A stretch of 64,000 bases of DNA from an uncultured Clostridium sp. (GTDB taxonomy: Bacteria > Bacillota > Clostridia > TANB77 > CAG-508). Of this stretch, positions 1-8,255 are shown piece after piece. A program made the position numbers and the translations under genes. The stretch's first letter is position 1. Every line of letters begins with the position of its first letter. The notes under the pieces were generated by a model. That model worked only from the letters and a program-made list of their open reading frames with translations. It ran no database searches and was not told the DNA's origin. The stretch covers positions 15,404-79,403 of the forward strand of contig URWN01000002.1 in NCBI GenBank assembly GCA_900551615.1, read 5' to 3'.

Positions 1-33
1 ATTTTACAAGAAATTGATAAAAGATTGGATTAA
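1..33 (+). CDS. C-terminal tail of an upstream gene, probably a SufD/SufB-like Fe-S assembly protein (partial)
   Basis: The window opens inside a reading frame that ends with a TAA at 31-33. Only ten codons are visible, ending in EIDKRLD. It lies 38 bases before sufS, and in Bacillota the gene before sufS is normally sufD, so an end of SufD is the likely reading. The fragment is too short to prove this by sequence. Confidence 0.4.
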   Translation: MLQEIDKRLD

Positions 34-71
34 AAGAAAAGGATTCATTTAAAAGAAAAAGGTGAGATAAA

Positions 72-1286
72 ATGAATAATATAAAAAAAGATTTTCCATT
101 ACTAGAAAATGAAAACATCACATATCTAGACAGTGGAGCAACAACACAAAAACCAATACAAGTTATAAAAGCAGTAGAAGAATTCTACCAAAAATACAAT
201 GCAAACCCACATAGGGGAGCATATTCATTAAGTGTAGAAGCAACTGAACAATACGAAAACACAAGAACAAAAATAGCAAAATTCATAAATGCAAAACACA
301 GAGAAGAAATAATATTCTCAAAAAATGCAACAGAAAGCTTAAATTTAATTGCATATTCATATGGATTGGACAACCTTAAAAAAGATGATGAAGTAATAAT
401 TTCAATAATGGAACATCATTCAAACTTAGTTCCTTGGCAAAAAATGACAAAGCAAACAGGTAGCAAATTAAACTACATGTATATCAACGAAAATTATGAA
501 ATTACAGACGAAGAAATAGAAAGTAAAATTACTGACAAAACAAAAATAGTAGGAATCACACATGTTTCAAATGTTTTAGGAACAATAAACAATGTGAAAA
601 AAATAATTAAATATGCACATAAAAAAGGTGCAGTGGTAATAGTTGATGCATCACAAAGCATACCACATATGAAAATTGATGTTCAAGATTTAGATGCAGA
701 CTTTCTAGTATTTTCAGGACATAAAATGCTTGCACCACTTGGAATAGGTGTATTATATGGAAAAAGAGAAATACTAAACAAAATGACTCCATTTTTAATG
801 GGTGGAGATATGATAGAATATGTTTACGAACAAGAAACAACATTTGCACCACTTCCAAATAAATTTGAAGCAGGTACACAAAATGTTGAAGGTGTAATTG
901 GTTTAGGAGCAGCAATTGATTACATTGAAAATTTAGGATATGATAAAATACAAGAAATTGAACATGAAGTAATATCATATGCAAGACAAGAATTATCAAA
1001 ACTAGATTATCTAACATTATACACAACACCAAATGAAGAAAATCATTCAAGTGTAATTTCATTCAACATTAATGGGGTTCATCCACATGATGTTGCAAGC
1101 ATTTTGGATTCAGAAGGTGTATGTGTACGTTCTGGAAATCATTGTGCACAACCACTTATGAGATTCTTGGGTATTGATTCTACATGTAGAGCAAGTTTCT
1201 ACATCTATAATACAAAAGATGATGTAGATAAATTGGTTAAGGCTCTTGATAAGGCTTATGGTATGTTTAAAAATTATATAAGATAA
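72..1286 (+). CDS. sufS: Cysteine desulfurase SufS
   Basis: A PLP-dependent group II cysteine desulfurase that takes sulfur from cysteine as a persulfide and hands it to SufU for Fe-S cluster assembly in the cytosol. At 404 residues it has the family's usual length. The PLP-binding lysine is K218 in the FSGHKM motif, the HHSNLVPW block is near 115, and the catalytic cysteine is C358 in VRSGNHCAQP. A GGTGAGAT Shine-Dalgarno sits just before the ATG. sufU follows after 14 bases, so the two are co-transcribed, and mnmA lies further downstream. The C-terminal third uses more T-ending codons than the start, which is seen in several genes here and is not a sign of transfer. Confidence 0.96.
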   Translation: MNNIKKDFPLLENENITYLDSGATTQKPIQVIKAVEEFYQKYNANPHRGAYSLSVEATEQYENTRTKIAKFINAKHREEIIFSKNATESLNLIAYSYGLDNLKKDDEVIISIMEHHSNLVPWQKMTKQTGSKLNYMYINENYEITDEEIESKITDKTKIVGITHVSNVLGTINNVKKIIKYAHKKGAVVIVDASQSIPHMKIDVQDLDADFLVFSGHKMLAPLGIGVLYGKREILNKMTPFLMGGDMIEYVYEQETTFAPLPNKFEAGTQNVEGVIGLGAAIDYIENLGYDKIQEIEHEVISYARQELSKLDYLTLYTTPNEENHSSVISFNINGVHPHDVASILDSEGVCVRSGNHCAQPLMRFLGIDSTCRASFYIYNTKDDVDKLVKALDKAYGMFKNYIR

Positions 1287-1300
1287 GGAAAGTTGAGAAA

Positions 1301-1768
1301 ATGGACGAGTTAACAGATGTTTACAATGAACTAATAATGGAACACAGTATGAATTCATACAATAAAAAGAAAATAGAAAATGCAGACTACTGTGAAGTGG
1401 GGCATAACCCAAATTGTGGAGATGAAATAACATTACAATTAAAATTAAATGGAAATAAAATAGAAGATATGGCATTTTCAGGACATGGATGTGCAATATC
1501 ACAAGCATCAACATCAATAATGATAGATACATTAAAAGGCAAAACTGTTGAAGAAGCAAAAGAGATTATAAAAACATTTATAGAAATGATCAAAAGAGAG
1601 ACGACTGATGAGGAAGAACTAAAAAAATTAGAAGATGCAATTGCTTTTAAAAATGTGTCTAATATGCCAGCAAGAGTTAAGTGTGCTCTTTTGGCTTGGC
1701 ATACTATTGAAGATATGCTAAATAAAAATGATAGCACAGGGACTGGAAATATAAATTGCAGCCATTAA
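1301..1768 (+). CDS. sufU: SufU-type Fe-S scaffold / sulfur acceptor
   Basis: A NifU/IscU-fold protein that acts with SufS as zinc-dependent sulfurtransferase or scaffold. Metal and sulfur ligands are visible: C39 and D41 in NPNCGD, C64 in GHGCAIS, and C128 in RVKCALLAW. The length, 155 residues, and the insertion before the last cysteine fit SufU rather than classical IscU. It begins 14 bases after sufS, behind GGAAAGTTGAG. The tail (after residue 140) is hydrophilic and Thr/Asn-rich, as in other SufU proteins. Confidence 0.95.
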   Translation: MDELTDVYNELIMEHSMNSYNKKKIENADYCEVGHNPNCGDEITLQLKLNGNKIEDMAFSGHGCAISQASTSIMIDTLKGKTVEEAKEIIKTFIEMIKRETTDEEELKKLEDAIAFKNVSNMPARVKCALLAWHTIEDMLNKNDSTGTGNINCSH

Positions 1769-1851
1769 AAGAAAGGAACTGAAAAATTAAAGATTTTTTC
1801 AATAAATTTTCTGTGCAGAATAATATATAAAAAAGAATTTAATAGTAAATA

Positions 1852-1880
1852 TTGACTTTTAAAGATATACATGATAAAAT
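1852..1880 (+). promoter_or_regulatory. SigA-type promoter for the small peptide transcript
   Basis: TTGACT at 1852-1857 and TAAAAT at 1875-1880, separated by 17 bases. It would start a transcript near 1887 that runs through an imperfect inverted repeat (arms near 1910-1930 and 1952-1974) into the small peptide gene at 2013. Confidence 0.6.
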
Positions 1881-2012
1881 TGCAATAGTTTGGAAGTTGC
1901 CCTTTTCAAGCATAAGTGCATAGACTAGTAAGCCTATGTTATATGATTGCTAATCTATGCATTTATGCTTATATAGCTAAATGTAAATTACGTAAGAAAG
2001 GGGTTGACGGCT

Positions 2013-2174
2013 GTGAAATTAATAGAATTTTTATTAATCATAATGGCTTTCTTTGTAGGAACTGCATTATTAATACATATATGTTCAAAGCACAAATATG
2101 TATTTAGGTATTATTCATCTAAAAGAAAAATAGAGATTTGCCCTATGGACAAATCTAACCAAACACACAGATAA
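2013..2174 (+). CDS. Small hydrophobic peptide, candidate type I toxin
   Basis: A 53-residue peptide with a GTG start behind AAGAAAGGGG at 1995-2003. Residues 1-23 form one membrane helix (VKLIEFLLIIMAFFVGTALL) and the rest is basic and polar. It is too short for usual gene calls. Its 3' end is overlapped by a convergent small RNA on the other strand with its own terminator. The mRNA start (TTGCCCTT near 1896) is complementary to AAGGGC at its own 3' end. These are hallmarks of type I toxin-antitoxin pairs such as txpA/ratA, though I recognise no specific family. Two further modules of the same plan lie at 44.3-45.0 kb. Confidence 0.5.
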   Translation: MKLIEFLLIIMAFFVGTALLIHICSKHKYVFRYYSSKRKIEICPMDKSNQTHR

Positions 2175-2193
2175 GGGCGATGCTCTTATCTTT
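2125..2193 (-). ncRNA. Candidate antisense RNA (type I antitoxin) to the small peptide gene
   Basis: On the minus strand a TTGACA at 2231-2226 and a TATAAT at 2205-2200 (spacer 20, rather long) would start an RNA near 2193. It folds into a 5' hairpin (GATAAG...CTTATC) and then a second hairpin with 7-bp arms, AGATTTG and CAAATCT, at 2134-2156, followed by CTATTTTT. It overlaps the 3' part of the peptide gene at 2013-2174. Confidence 0.45.
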
Positions 2194-2195
2194 TA
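2169..2195 (+). terminator. Terminator of the small peptide mRNA
   Basis: Hairpin with arms AGATAAG (2169-2175) and CTTATCT (2185-2191), an inner GC pair, then TTTTA. On the minus strand the same hairpin forms the 5' end of the antisense RNA. Confidence 0.55.
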
Positions 2196-2326
2196 TATTA
2201 TTATATTAACATTTATTAATAAAAATGTCAATAAATTTAATAAATATTTACGAATAAATATTATAGAGAAGAAAACTGAGAAATTTTATTCTAATCTGAT
2301 TTGTACCTTAAGGAAGGAAAAATAAA

Positions 2327-3382
2327 ATGAAAAACAAAAAAGTATTATTAGGAATGAGTGGAGGAGTTGACAGTTCAGTATCAGCAATACTACTAAAAAA
2401 AGAAGGATATGAGCCATTAGGAATAACACTAGAACTGTTTGCAGGAAGCAGTTGTTGTAACATAAATACATACATAGACGCAAAAAATGTTTGCAAGACA
2501 ATAGGAATTCCACACTTTACATATAACTGCAAAGAACAATTCAAAGACTATGTAATAAATGATTTCATAGATTGTTACGCAAATTGCAGAACACCCAACC
2601 CATGTATAGAATGTAACAAATATATGAAGTTTGGAATTATGTGGGAAAAGGCAAAAGAATTAGGATGTAACTACATAGCAACAGGACATTATGCAAAAAC
2701 AGAATATAGTGAAAAATATGGAAGATGGGTGCTAAAAAAATCACAAGCAGGTAAAAAAGACCAAAGTTATGTATTATGGAATATTCCAAAAGAATTGATA
2801 GAACATGTATTATTTCCATTAGCAGACTTTACAGATAAAGAACAAATACGTGAAATAGCAAGAGAAAATAACTTAAAAGTAGCAAATAAACCAGACAGTG
2901 AAGATATATGTTTTGTGCCAGACGGAAACTACAAAAAATTCCTTGAAACTAATTCAGATATAAAACCTAAAAAAGGAAATATTGTAAATTCAAAAGGTGA
3001 AATATTAGGAAAACATACAGGTCTATACAATTACACAATAGGTCAAAGAAAAGGACTAGGAATATCATATAAAGTACCATTATTTGTTTTAGGATTTAAC
3101 AAAGCAAAAAATGAAGTAATAGTAGGAGAAGAAAAAGAACTATACAAAAAAGAAATTACAGTTACAGATATTAACTTATTATTAGTTGATAAAATAGAAG
3201 AGCCAATGGAAGTTGATGTAAAAACCAGATATTCATCAAAAGTTGCAAAAGCCAAAATTAAGCAAGACGGAGAAAATATCAAAGTAACATTTACCGAACC
3301 ACAAAGAGCAATAACACCAGGTCAATCAGCGGTATTTTATGTAGGAGACATAGTTCTTGGAGGAGGAAAAATAAAATGTTAA
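2327..3382 (+). CDS. mnmA: tRNA-specific 2-thiouridylase MnmA
   Basis: Makes the 2-thio group of s2U34 in tRNA-Lys, -Glu and -Gln. It adenylates the base and inserts sulfur delivered by a cysteine desulfurase, here plausibly SufS encoded just upstream. The PP-loop SGGVDSS is at residues 11-17. Catalytic cysteines are C96 in NPCIECN and C195 in SEDICFV. The C-terminal part is the usual beta-barrel (IGQRKGLGI, then TEPQRAITPGQSAVFY). Length, 351 residues, is normal. An AAGGAAGG ribosome site precedes the ATG. Its last codons overlap the start of the next gene by 7 bases. Confidence 0.96.
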   Translation: MKNKKVLLGMSGGVDSSVSAILLKKEGYEPLGITLELFAGSSCCNINTYIDAKNVCKTIGIPHFTYNCKEQFKDYVINDFIDCYANCRTPNPCIECNKYMKFGIMWEKAKELGCNYIATGHYAKTEYSEKYGRWVLKKSQAGKKDQSYVLWNIPKELIEHVLFPLADFTDKEQIREIARENNLKVANKPDSEDICFVPDGNYKKFLETNSDIKPKKGNIVNSKGEILGKHTGLYNYTIGQRKGLGISYKVPLFVLGFNKAKNEVIVGEEKELYKKEITVTDINLLLVDKIEEPMEVDVKTRYSSKVAKAKIKQDGENIKVTFTEPQRAITPGQSAVFYVGDIVLGGGKIKC

Positions 3383-4131
3383 ATCAATTTTCAAGAACAG
3401 AATTATTGATAGGAAAAGAAGGAATAGAAAAATTACAAAACGCAAAAGTTGCCGTATTTGGAATTGGTGGAGTTGGCTCATTTGTAGTAGAGGGACTAGT
3501 AAGAGCAGGAGTTAGCAATTTTATATTAGTAGATGATGACAAAATTTGCTTAACAAATTTGAATAGACAAATAATAGCAACTAGAAAAACAATTGGAAAG
3601 CCAAAAGTTGAAGTTGCAAAAGAAAGAATTTTAGACATAAACCCAAATGCAAATGTAGAAGTATATCAAGAATTTTTTATGCCAGATAGCAAAGAAATTT
3701 TAGATGATACAGTTGATTATATAGTAGATAGTGTGGACACAGTAACTGCTAAAGTTGAGTTAGTTGTAAGAGCTAATAAATTAAATATTCCTATTATTTC
3801 AAGTATGGGGACAGGAAATAAACTTGACCCAACAAGATTTGAAGTAACAGATATTTATAAAACTTCAGTATGTCCATTAGCAAAGGTTATGAGAAAAGAA
3901 TTGAGAAATAGGGGAATAAAGAAACTTAAAGTTGTTTATTCAAAAGAAGAACCAATACGTCCATATGAAAATATTGAAAATAGTTGCAAAACAAATTGCA
4001 TTTGCCCTCCAGGTACTAAAAGAAAGTGTAGCATTCGTAATCAGGTTCCTGGAAGCATATCATTTGTGCCATCTGTTGCAGGTTTGATTATTGCAGGAGA
4101 AATTATAAAGGATATAATTGGAAAAAATTAA
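3376..4131 (+). CDS. tcdA: tRNA threonylcarbamoyladenosine dehydratase (TcdA/CsdL-like E1 enzyme)
   Basis: A ThiF/MoeB/HesA-fold ATP-dependent enzyme that converts t6A37 of tRNA to cyclic ct6A. The nucleotide-binding GIGGVGS lies at residues 29-35, followed by VDDDKICLTNLNRQ, typical of the family. The conserved C-terminal SISFVPSVAGL is present. Four extra cysteines in the 200-220 region (CKTNCICPP, KRKCSI) may bind metal. It overlaps mnmA by 7 bases, so the two tRNA-modifying enzymes are translationally coupled. ThiF-like enzymes with other roles are possible, but the length (251) and tail fit TcdA. Confidence 0.88.
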   Translation: MLNQFSRTELLIGKEGIEKLQNAKVAVFGIGGVGSFVVEGLVRAGVSNFILVDDDKICLTNLNRQIIATRKTIGKPKVEVAKERILDINPNANVEVYQEFFMPDSKEILDDTVDYIVDSVDTVTAKVELVVRANKLNIPIISSMGTGNKLDPTRFEVTDIYKTSVCPLAKVMRKELRNRGIKKLKVVYSKEEPIRPYENIENSCKTNCICPPGTKRKCSIRNQVPGSISFVPSVAGLIIAGEIIKDIIGKN

Positions 4132-4151
4132 TAAAAAAATTTAGAAAATAC

Positions 4152-4180
4152 TTACATAAAAACAAAAAATATGATATAAT
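4152..4180 (+). promoter_or_regulatory. Promoter of the MATE-kinase leader transcript
   Basis: TTACAT at 4152-4157 and TATAAT at 4175-4180 with a 17-base spacer, giving a start near 4187, just before the long leader hairpin. Confidence 0.55.
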
Positions 4181-4186
4181 AGATAA

Positions 4187-4338
4187 GTCGCGCAGGTAAA
4201 ACGTAAGTCCAGACAAGGACTTACGACTTTTTACGCCCAACCACAGGAAAAAGCTAGAAAATATGGAAACTAACAAAATTCGGAGCAACTGACAAGACAA
4301 CTGCAGACAAAAATATCAAAAGAAAGAAGGAGAGAAAA
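4187..4338 (+). ncRNA. Structured 5' leader of the MATE-kinase gene, unknown type
   Basis: About 150 bases separate the promoter from the start codon. The first part folds into a long hairpin at 4196-4234. A 15-bp stem is made of GTAAAACGTAAGTCC and its complement, with a 3-base bulge (ACT) and a 6-base loop. No clean U tract follows, so it is not a simple terminator. The rest (ACCACAGGAAAAAGC, CGGAGCAACTG) is purine-rich and single-stranded. It matches no riboswitch consensus I can recall. A transporter downstream makes a ligand-sensing leader conceivable. Confidence 0.35.
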
Positions 4339-6345
4339 TTGGAAAAAGAAGAAAACATACTAGGAACAGAAAAAATAGGAAAATTAATAAGAAAATTTTC
4401 AATCCCATGCATAATATCCCTATTAGTAAACTCACTATATAACATAGTAGACCAAATCTTTATAGGGTGGGGAGTAGGATACCTAGGAAATGGAGCAACA
4501 AACGTAGTATTCCCATTAGTAATGATAGGATTAGCATTTTCACTAATGTTTGGAGATGGAGCATCAGCATATTTAAGCTTAAAGCTAGGAGAAAAGAAGA
4601 AAGACGAAGCAGCAAAAGGTGTAGGAAATGCACTATCAATCGCAACAATAGTATCAGTACTATTCTGTGCAATCACATTAATATTTTTACCACAATTATT
4701 AAATATGTTTGGATGCACAGAGGCATTAAAAGAATATGCATTAAAATATGGTTATGTAATAGCAATAGGATTACCATTTTCAATGATAGGAACAACATTA
4801 AACTCAATAATAAGATCAGATGGAAGTCCAAAATATTCAATGACAACAATGCTTGTAGGTGCAGTATTAAACACAATATTAGACCCAATATTTATATTTG
4901 TATTTAAAATGGGAGTAGAAGGTGCAGCAATTGCAACTGTAATAAGCCAAATTTTAGTATTTATACTAAATGCATTATATGTTAAAAAATTCAAATCAAT
5001 AAAATTAAGTAAAGAAGCATTTAAAGTAAAATCAAGTGTAGCAAAAAAAGTTTCAATGTTAGGAATAAGCAGTTTTATAAACCAAATGAGTATAGTATTT
5101 GTAATGGCTACTGAAAATAATACACTTGGAAAATATGGAGCAGAATCAAAATTTGGAGCAGAAATACCAATTACAGTTCTAGGAATTGTAATGAAAATAA
5201 GCCAAATATTAAACAGCATTATAATAGGAATTGCAGCAGGTGCACAACCAATATTTGGATATAACTATGGAGCTAGAAAATTTGACAGAGTAAAAACAAC
5301 ATTAAAAATCGTATTAGGTTCAAGTGTTGTAATTAGTACAACAGCATTTATATTATTCCAAACAATACCAGATAAATTAATATCAATATTTGGTAGTGGA
5401 GATGCAAATTACATGGAATTTGCATGTATAGCATTTAGAACATACTTAATGCTTTGCATCTGTAACGGAATTCAAATTCCATCAGGAATATTCTTTCAAG
5501 CAATTGGAAAGAGTATAATAAGTGCAATACTTTCAATATCAAGACAAATTGCTTTTTTAATACCAGCAATGATAGTTTTTGGAAAGATGTTTGGAATACA
5601 TGGAGTTTTATTCGCAGGACCATTTGCTGACGGATTAGCATTCATATTAGCAACAATATTCTTAATAAGAGAAATAAGAAATCTAAAACAAGGAAATGTA
5701 AAAGTAACAAACAAAGAAACTACAACAAACACAGAAAGCAAACTTTCAAAACATGTAGTTATAACAATAGCAAGAGAATATGCATCAGGTGGAAGATATA
5801 TTGGAAAACTAGTTGCTGATAAATTAGGAATAAAATTATATGATAATGAATTTATTTCAAAAGTAGCAAAAGAAACAGGCTTATCTGAAGAATATATCGA
5901 AAACAATGAACAAAAAAGAGATGCCTTAGCAAGCTTAAACAATGGATATTATTCAGGTTTAAATAATAGTGATGAGCTATTTATAAAAGAATCTGAATTA
6001 ATAAAAGAAGCAGCTGACAAAGAATCTTGCGTTATTGTTGGTAGATGTGCTGATTTCATTTTGGCTGGTAGAGAAAATGTCATAAATGTTTTTGTTTATA
6101 GTGATATGGAAGATAAAATTAACAGAGCAACAACATATTATGGTATGGATAAGTCAAAAGCTGAAAAAGAGATTAAGCGTATTGATAAATTAAGAGCTAA
6201 TCATTATAAATATTATACTGAAAAGGAATGGAATAATCATTCTAATTATGATATTTGTATTAATAGTGATGCTTTTGGCGTTGAAAAATCTGCAGATTTA
6301 ATTTGTGAATTGGTTGAAAGTAAACTTGAAATGGTAAAAGCATAA
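4339..6345 (+). CDS. MATE family efflux transporter fused to a cytidylate-kinase-like domain
   Basis: Residues 1-455 are a MATE/DinF-type cation-coupled multidrug exporter with about twelve membrane helices (PCIISLLVNSLYNIVDQIFIG at the start is typical, as is AAGAQPIFGYNYGA near 300). After a polar linker near 455-472, residues 473-665 form a Cytidylate_kin2-type P-loop domain: ITIAREYASGGRYIGKLVA, KLYDNEFI and IVGRCADFIL are recognisable. The kinase-like P loop (ASGGRY) lacks the GxGKS form of true Cmk. The start is TTG at 4339 behind AAGAAGGAGAG. A terminator follows. The single frame covers both domains with no stop between. Family members of each half are normally separate proteins, so the fusion is unusual. 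The role of the kinase part is unknown. Confidence 0.88.
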   Translation: MEKEENILGTEKIGKLIRKFSIPCIISLLVNSLYNIVDQIFIGWGVGYLGNGATNVVFPLVMIGLAFSLMFGDGASAYLSLKLGEKKKDEAAKGVGNALSIATIVSVLFCAITLIFLPQLLNMFGCTEALKEYALKYGYVIAIGLPFSMIGTTLNSIIRSDGSPKYSMTTMLVGAVLNTILDPIFIFVFKMGVEGAAIATVISQILVFILNALYVKKFKSIKLSKEAFKVKSSVAKKVSMLGISSFINQMSIVFVMATENNTLGKYGAESKFGAEIPITVLGIVMKISQILNSIIIGIAAGAQPIFGYNYGARKFDRVKTTLKIVLGSSVVISTTAFILFQTIPDKLISIFGSGDANYMEFACIAFRTYLMLCICNGIQIPSGIFFQAIGKSIISAILSISRQIAFLIPAMIVFGKMFGIHGVLFAGPFADGLAFILATIFLIREIRNLKQGNVKVTNKETTTNTESKLSKHVVITIAREYASGGRYIGKLVADKLGIKLYDNEFISKVAKETGLSEEYIENNEQKRDALASLNNGYYSGLNNSDELFIKESELIKEAADKESCVIVGRCADFILAGRENVINVFVYSDMEDKINRATTYYGMDKSKAEKEIKRIDKLRANHYKYYTEKEWNNHSNYDICINSDAFGVEKSADLICELVESKLEMVKA

Positions 6346-6352
6346 AAAAGTA

Positions 6353-6379
6353 AAAGAGGAGCACATGATGCTCCTCTTT
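6353..6379 (+). terminator. Rho-independent terminator after the MATE-kinase gene
   Basis: An 11-bp perfect stem, AAAGAGGAGCA and TGCTCCTCTTT, with a 5-base loop, followed by ATTAAAATT. Confidence 0.75.
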
Positions 6380-6410
6380 ATTAAAATTACAATATATAGA
6401 GAAAAATCTC

Positions 6411-6659
6411 ATGCCTTTCCAGTATGCAATCGAATACTGTGTTATGCACACAAAACGCTTTGGTGTAGAAATTTCCGAGCCAAAAGAAGGTGAACATGTT
6501 AAAACAACAGAATCCTATATGGCTTGGTTTACATGGTGGGATGATTATTTCCAAAGAACTCTTACTGATGAGGAATACCAAGAGTATAAAAACAAATCAG
6601 AAAAAGGGGAAGACATTTCCAAATTCCGTCCTACTGGGGACTGGAAAGATAATCTGTAA
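6411..6659 (+). CDS. Small hypothetical protein, possibly a gene remnant
   Basis: 82 residues, soluble, rich in aromatic residues (SYMAWFTWWDDYFQRTL) and ending in RPTGDWKDNL. I do not recognise the family. There is no convincing Shine-Dalgarno before the ATG. Base and codon use are richer in G and C than in the neighbours (GAATACTGT, CACACAAAACGC), suggesting an acquired gene or the surviving 3' end of one. It is followed at once by a perfect palindrome and a strong terminator. Confidence 0.5.
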   Translation: MPFQYAIEYCVMHTKRFGVEISEPKEGEHVKTTESYMAWFTWWDDYFQRTLTDEEYQEYKNKSEKGEDISKFRPTGDWKDNL

Positions 6660-6670
6660 ATACTTTTTTA

Positions 6671-6710
6671 TTATATATTAGGAAAGTTATACAACTTTCC
6701 TAATATATAA
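6671..6710. repeat. Perfect 18-bp palindrome, also found degenerate at 53.76 kb
   Basis: TTATATATTAGGAAAGTT, loop ATAC, then its exact reverse complement. A degenerate copy (TATTAGGAAAATTATACAAC and following bases) lies at 53761-53791. Confidence 0.6.
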
Positions 6711-6748
6711 ACACATCTGTAACTTGCCAAGTTCAGTGTGTTTTTTTT
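6711..6748 (+). terminator. Strong rho-independent terminator
   Basis: Stem of three blocks (ACACA, CTG, AACTT paired with AAGTT, CAG, TGTGT), loop GCC, single-base bulges, followed by eight Ts. Confidence 0.75.
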
Positions 6749-6876
6749 ATAGATTTGACATATCACCCAAAGCTTAAATTTTAATAGTGTTTTATAAAAT
6801 TTTTTTAGTGAGAGTATGGAAAAAAATGTCTAAATATGTTATTGTAAAGTAGAACTAAAAAATGGAGAAGGATAAA

Positions 6877-7944
6877 ATGAATAAATATTATGATAGTTTA
6901 AATGATGAAATAAAAGAATATTTTGGAATTTTGTCACCTGAATTTCCAGAATGGTTATTAGAATATATTGATACTCCAGAAATGGAAAGAATCGGGAAAA
7001 TCAGTATGAGTTGTGGAACTGACTATTCAAAATGTTTTAATGTAAGATATTGGTATTCTAATTTGGATCATAGTATAGGTGTTGCTTTAATTATTTGGAA
7101 TTTTACCCACGATAAAAAACAAACATTAGCAGGTCTATTTCATGATGTTGCTACACCCGTATTTAAACATTGCATAGATTTTATGAACGGAGATTCAGAA
7201 ACTCAAGAATCTACTGAAGAAAAAACTTCCGAAATTATTAAAAATTCTTCAAAAATTATGAATTTATTAAAAAGAGATGGTATAAAATTAGAAGATGTAG
7301 AGAATTATAAAATTTATCCTATTGCTGATAATGATACTCCAAAACTATCTGCAGATAGATTTGAGTATACATTTTCAAGTGGATTAACTTTCTTTAGGGT
7401 TTGGGAATTAAATAAAATTCGAAAAATGTATAATAATATTGTAGTGATTACAAATGAAGAAGGTATACAAGAAATAGCTTTTAAAGATAAAGAAGTTTGT
7501 GAAGAATATATAAATACAATTTCAAAACTATGGCCTGAATGGGTGAGCGATAAAGGTAGAACTGTAACACAATTTTTAGCGGATATGTGTAAATCAATGC
7601 ATAATGCCGGATACTTAACAATAAAAGATTTATATACTCTTTCAGAACGAGAGGTAATTGATAAAATTTTAACTTGTGAAGATAAATATTTATCAGATAG
7701 TTTTAAATTATTTCAAGAAGCAGACATGGTGTATAAAAGTTTAATACCTATTGAAGAAAAATACTGTGTTAATGTAAAATCAAAAACGCGATATGTTGTA
7801 CCATTAGTTCAAACTGATGATGGTGCTGTTAGAATAAATCAAATATCTAATATAGCAGCTAAAAAAATTACAGAGTATTTGAAGTGTCCCAAAGGTGGAT
7901 ATTATACATATTTTGATTTTCAATTTGTACCTTATGAAAAATAA
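6877..7944 (+). CDS. HD-domain phosphohydrolase-like protein
   Basis: About 355 residues. An HD metal-binding pattern is visible in the first third: the DHSIGVAL block, then GLFHDVATPVFKH, which carries the paired His-Asp. This resembles HD-superfamily (dNTPase/HDIG-like) phosphohydrolases, but the substrate cannot be told. I start at the ATG at 6877 because GGAGAAGG lies 5 bases upstream; a second ATG at 6862 overlaps that site. It stands alone, transcribed toward the tRNA. Composition is like the host chromosome. Confidence 0.75.
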   Translation: MNKYYDSLNDEIKEYFGILSPEFPEWLLEYIDTPEMERIGKISMSCGTDYSKCFNVRYWYSNLDHSIGVALIIWNFTHDKKQTLAGLFHDVATPVFKHCIDFMNGDSETQESTEEKTSEIIKNSSKIMNLLKRDGIKLEDVENYKIYPIADNDTPKLSADRFEYTFSSGLTFFRVWELNKIRKMYNNIVVITNEEGIQEIAFKDKEVCEEYINTISKLWPEWVSDKGRTVTQFLADMCKSMHNAGYLTIKDLYTLSEREVIDKILTCEDKYLSDSFKLFQEADMVYKSLIPIEEKYCVNVKSKTRYVVPLVQTDDGAVRINQISNIAAKKITEYLKCPKGGYYTYFDFQFVPYEK

Positions 7945-8005
7945 GATTAATTTTTTATTTTTATTTGCATATTTACTATAATTGTTATATAATAAACATG
8001 TTGAT

Positions 8006-8079
<74 letters not shown>

Positions 8080-8164
8080 AAATGCGTTTTCGTCGAACCA
8101 CTTGAAAGTATTGCAACAAGTGAACTTGAAGAAAACAAAAAAGTGAATATCATTTCACATATAT

Positions 8165-8194
8165 AAGTCGATTTAAGTATCGGCTTATTTTTTG
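8165..8194 (+). terminator. Terminator-like hairpin downstream of the tRNA-Gly
   Basis: AAGTCGAT and ATCGGCTT (one G-U pair) around a 6-base loop, followed by ATTTTTTG. Confidence 0.55.
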
Positions 8195-8255
8195 CTTTTT
8201 GGAAATAAAAGTAAATAATAGCCTCAAAATATTGAAAAAAGGAGGTTTTTGTGAT

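Noticed and set aside
607..1559. Leu-rich minus-strand frames opposite sufS and sufU
   Set aside because: Shadows of the AT-rich coding strand; similar frames lie opposite most genes here.
1916..2107. 63-codon plus-strand frame in the sufU-mnmA gap
   Set aside because: It lacks a ribosome site and runs through the inverted repeat; the GTG-started peptide at 2013 in another frame has a good site and fits the toxin-like layout.
8080..8163. Open stretch after the tRNA-Gly reading FVEPLESIATSELEENKKV up to a TAA
   Set aside because: It looks protein-like and could be the remnant of a gene cut by the mobile element, but it has no start or ribosome site and is too short to support.
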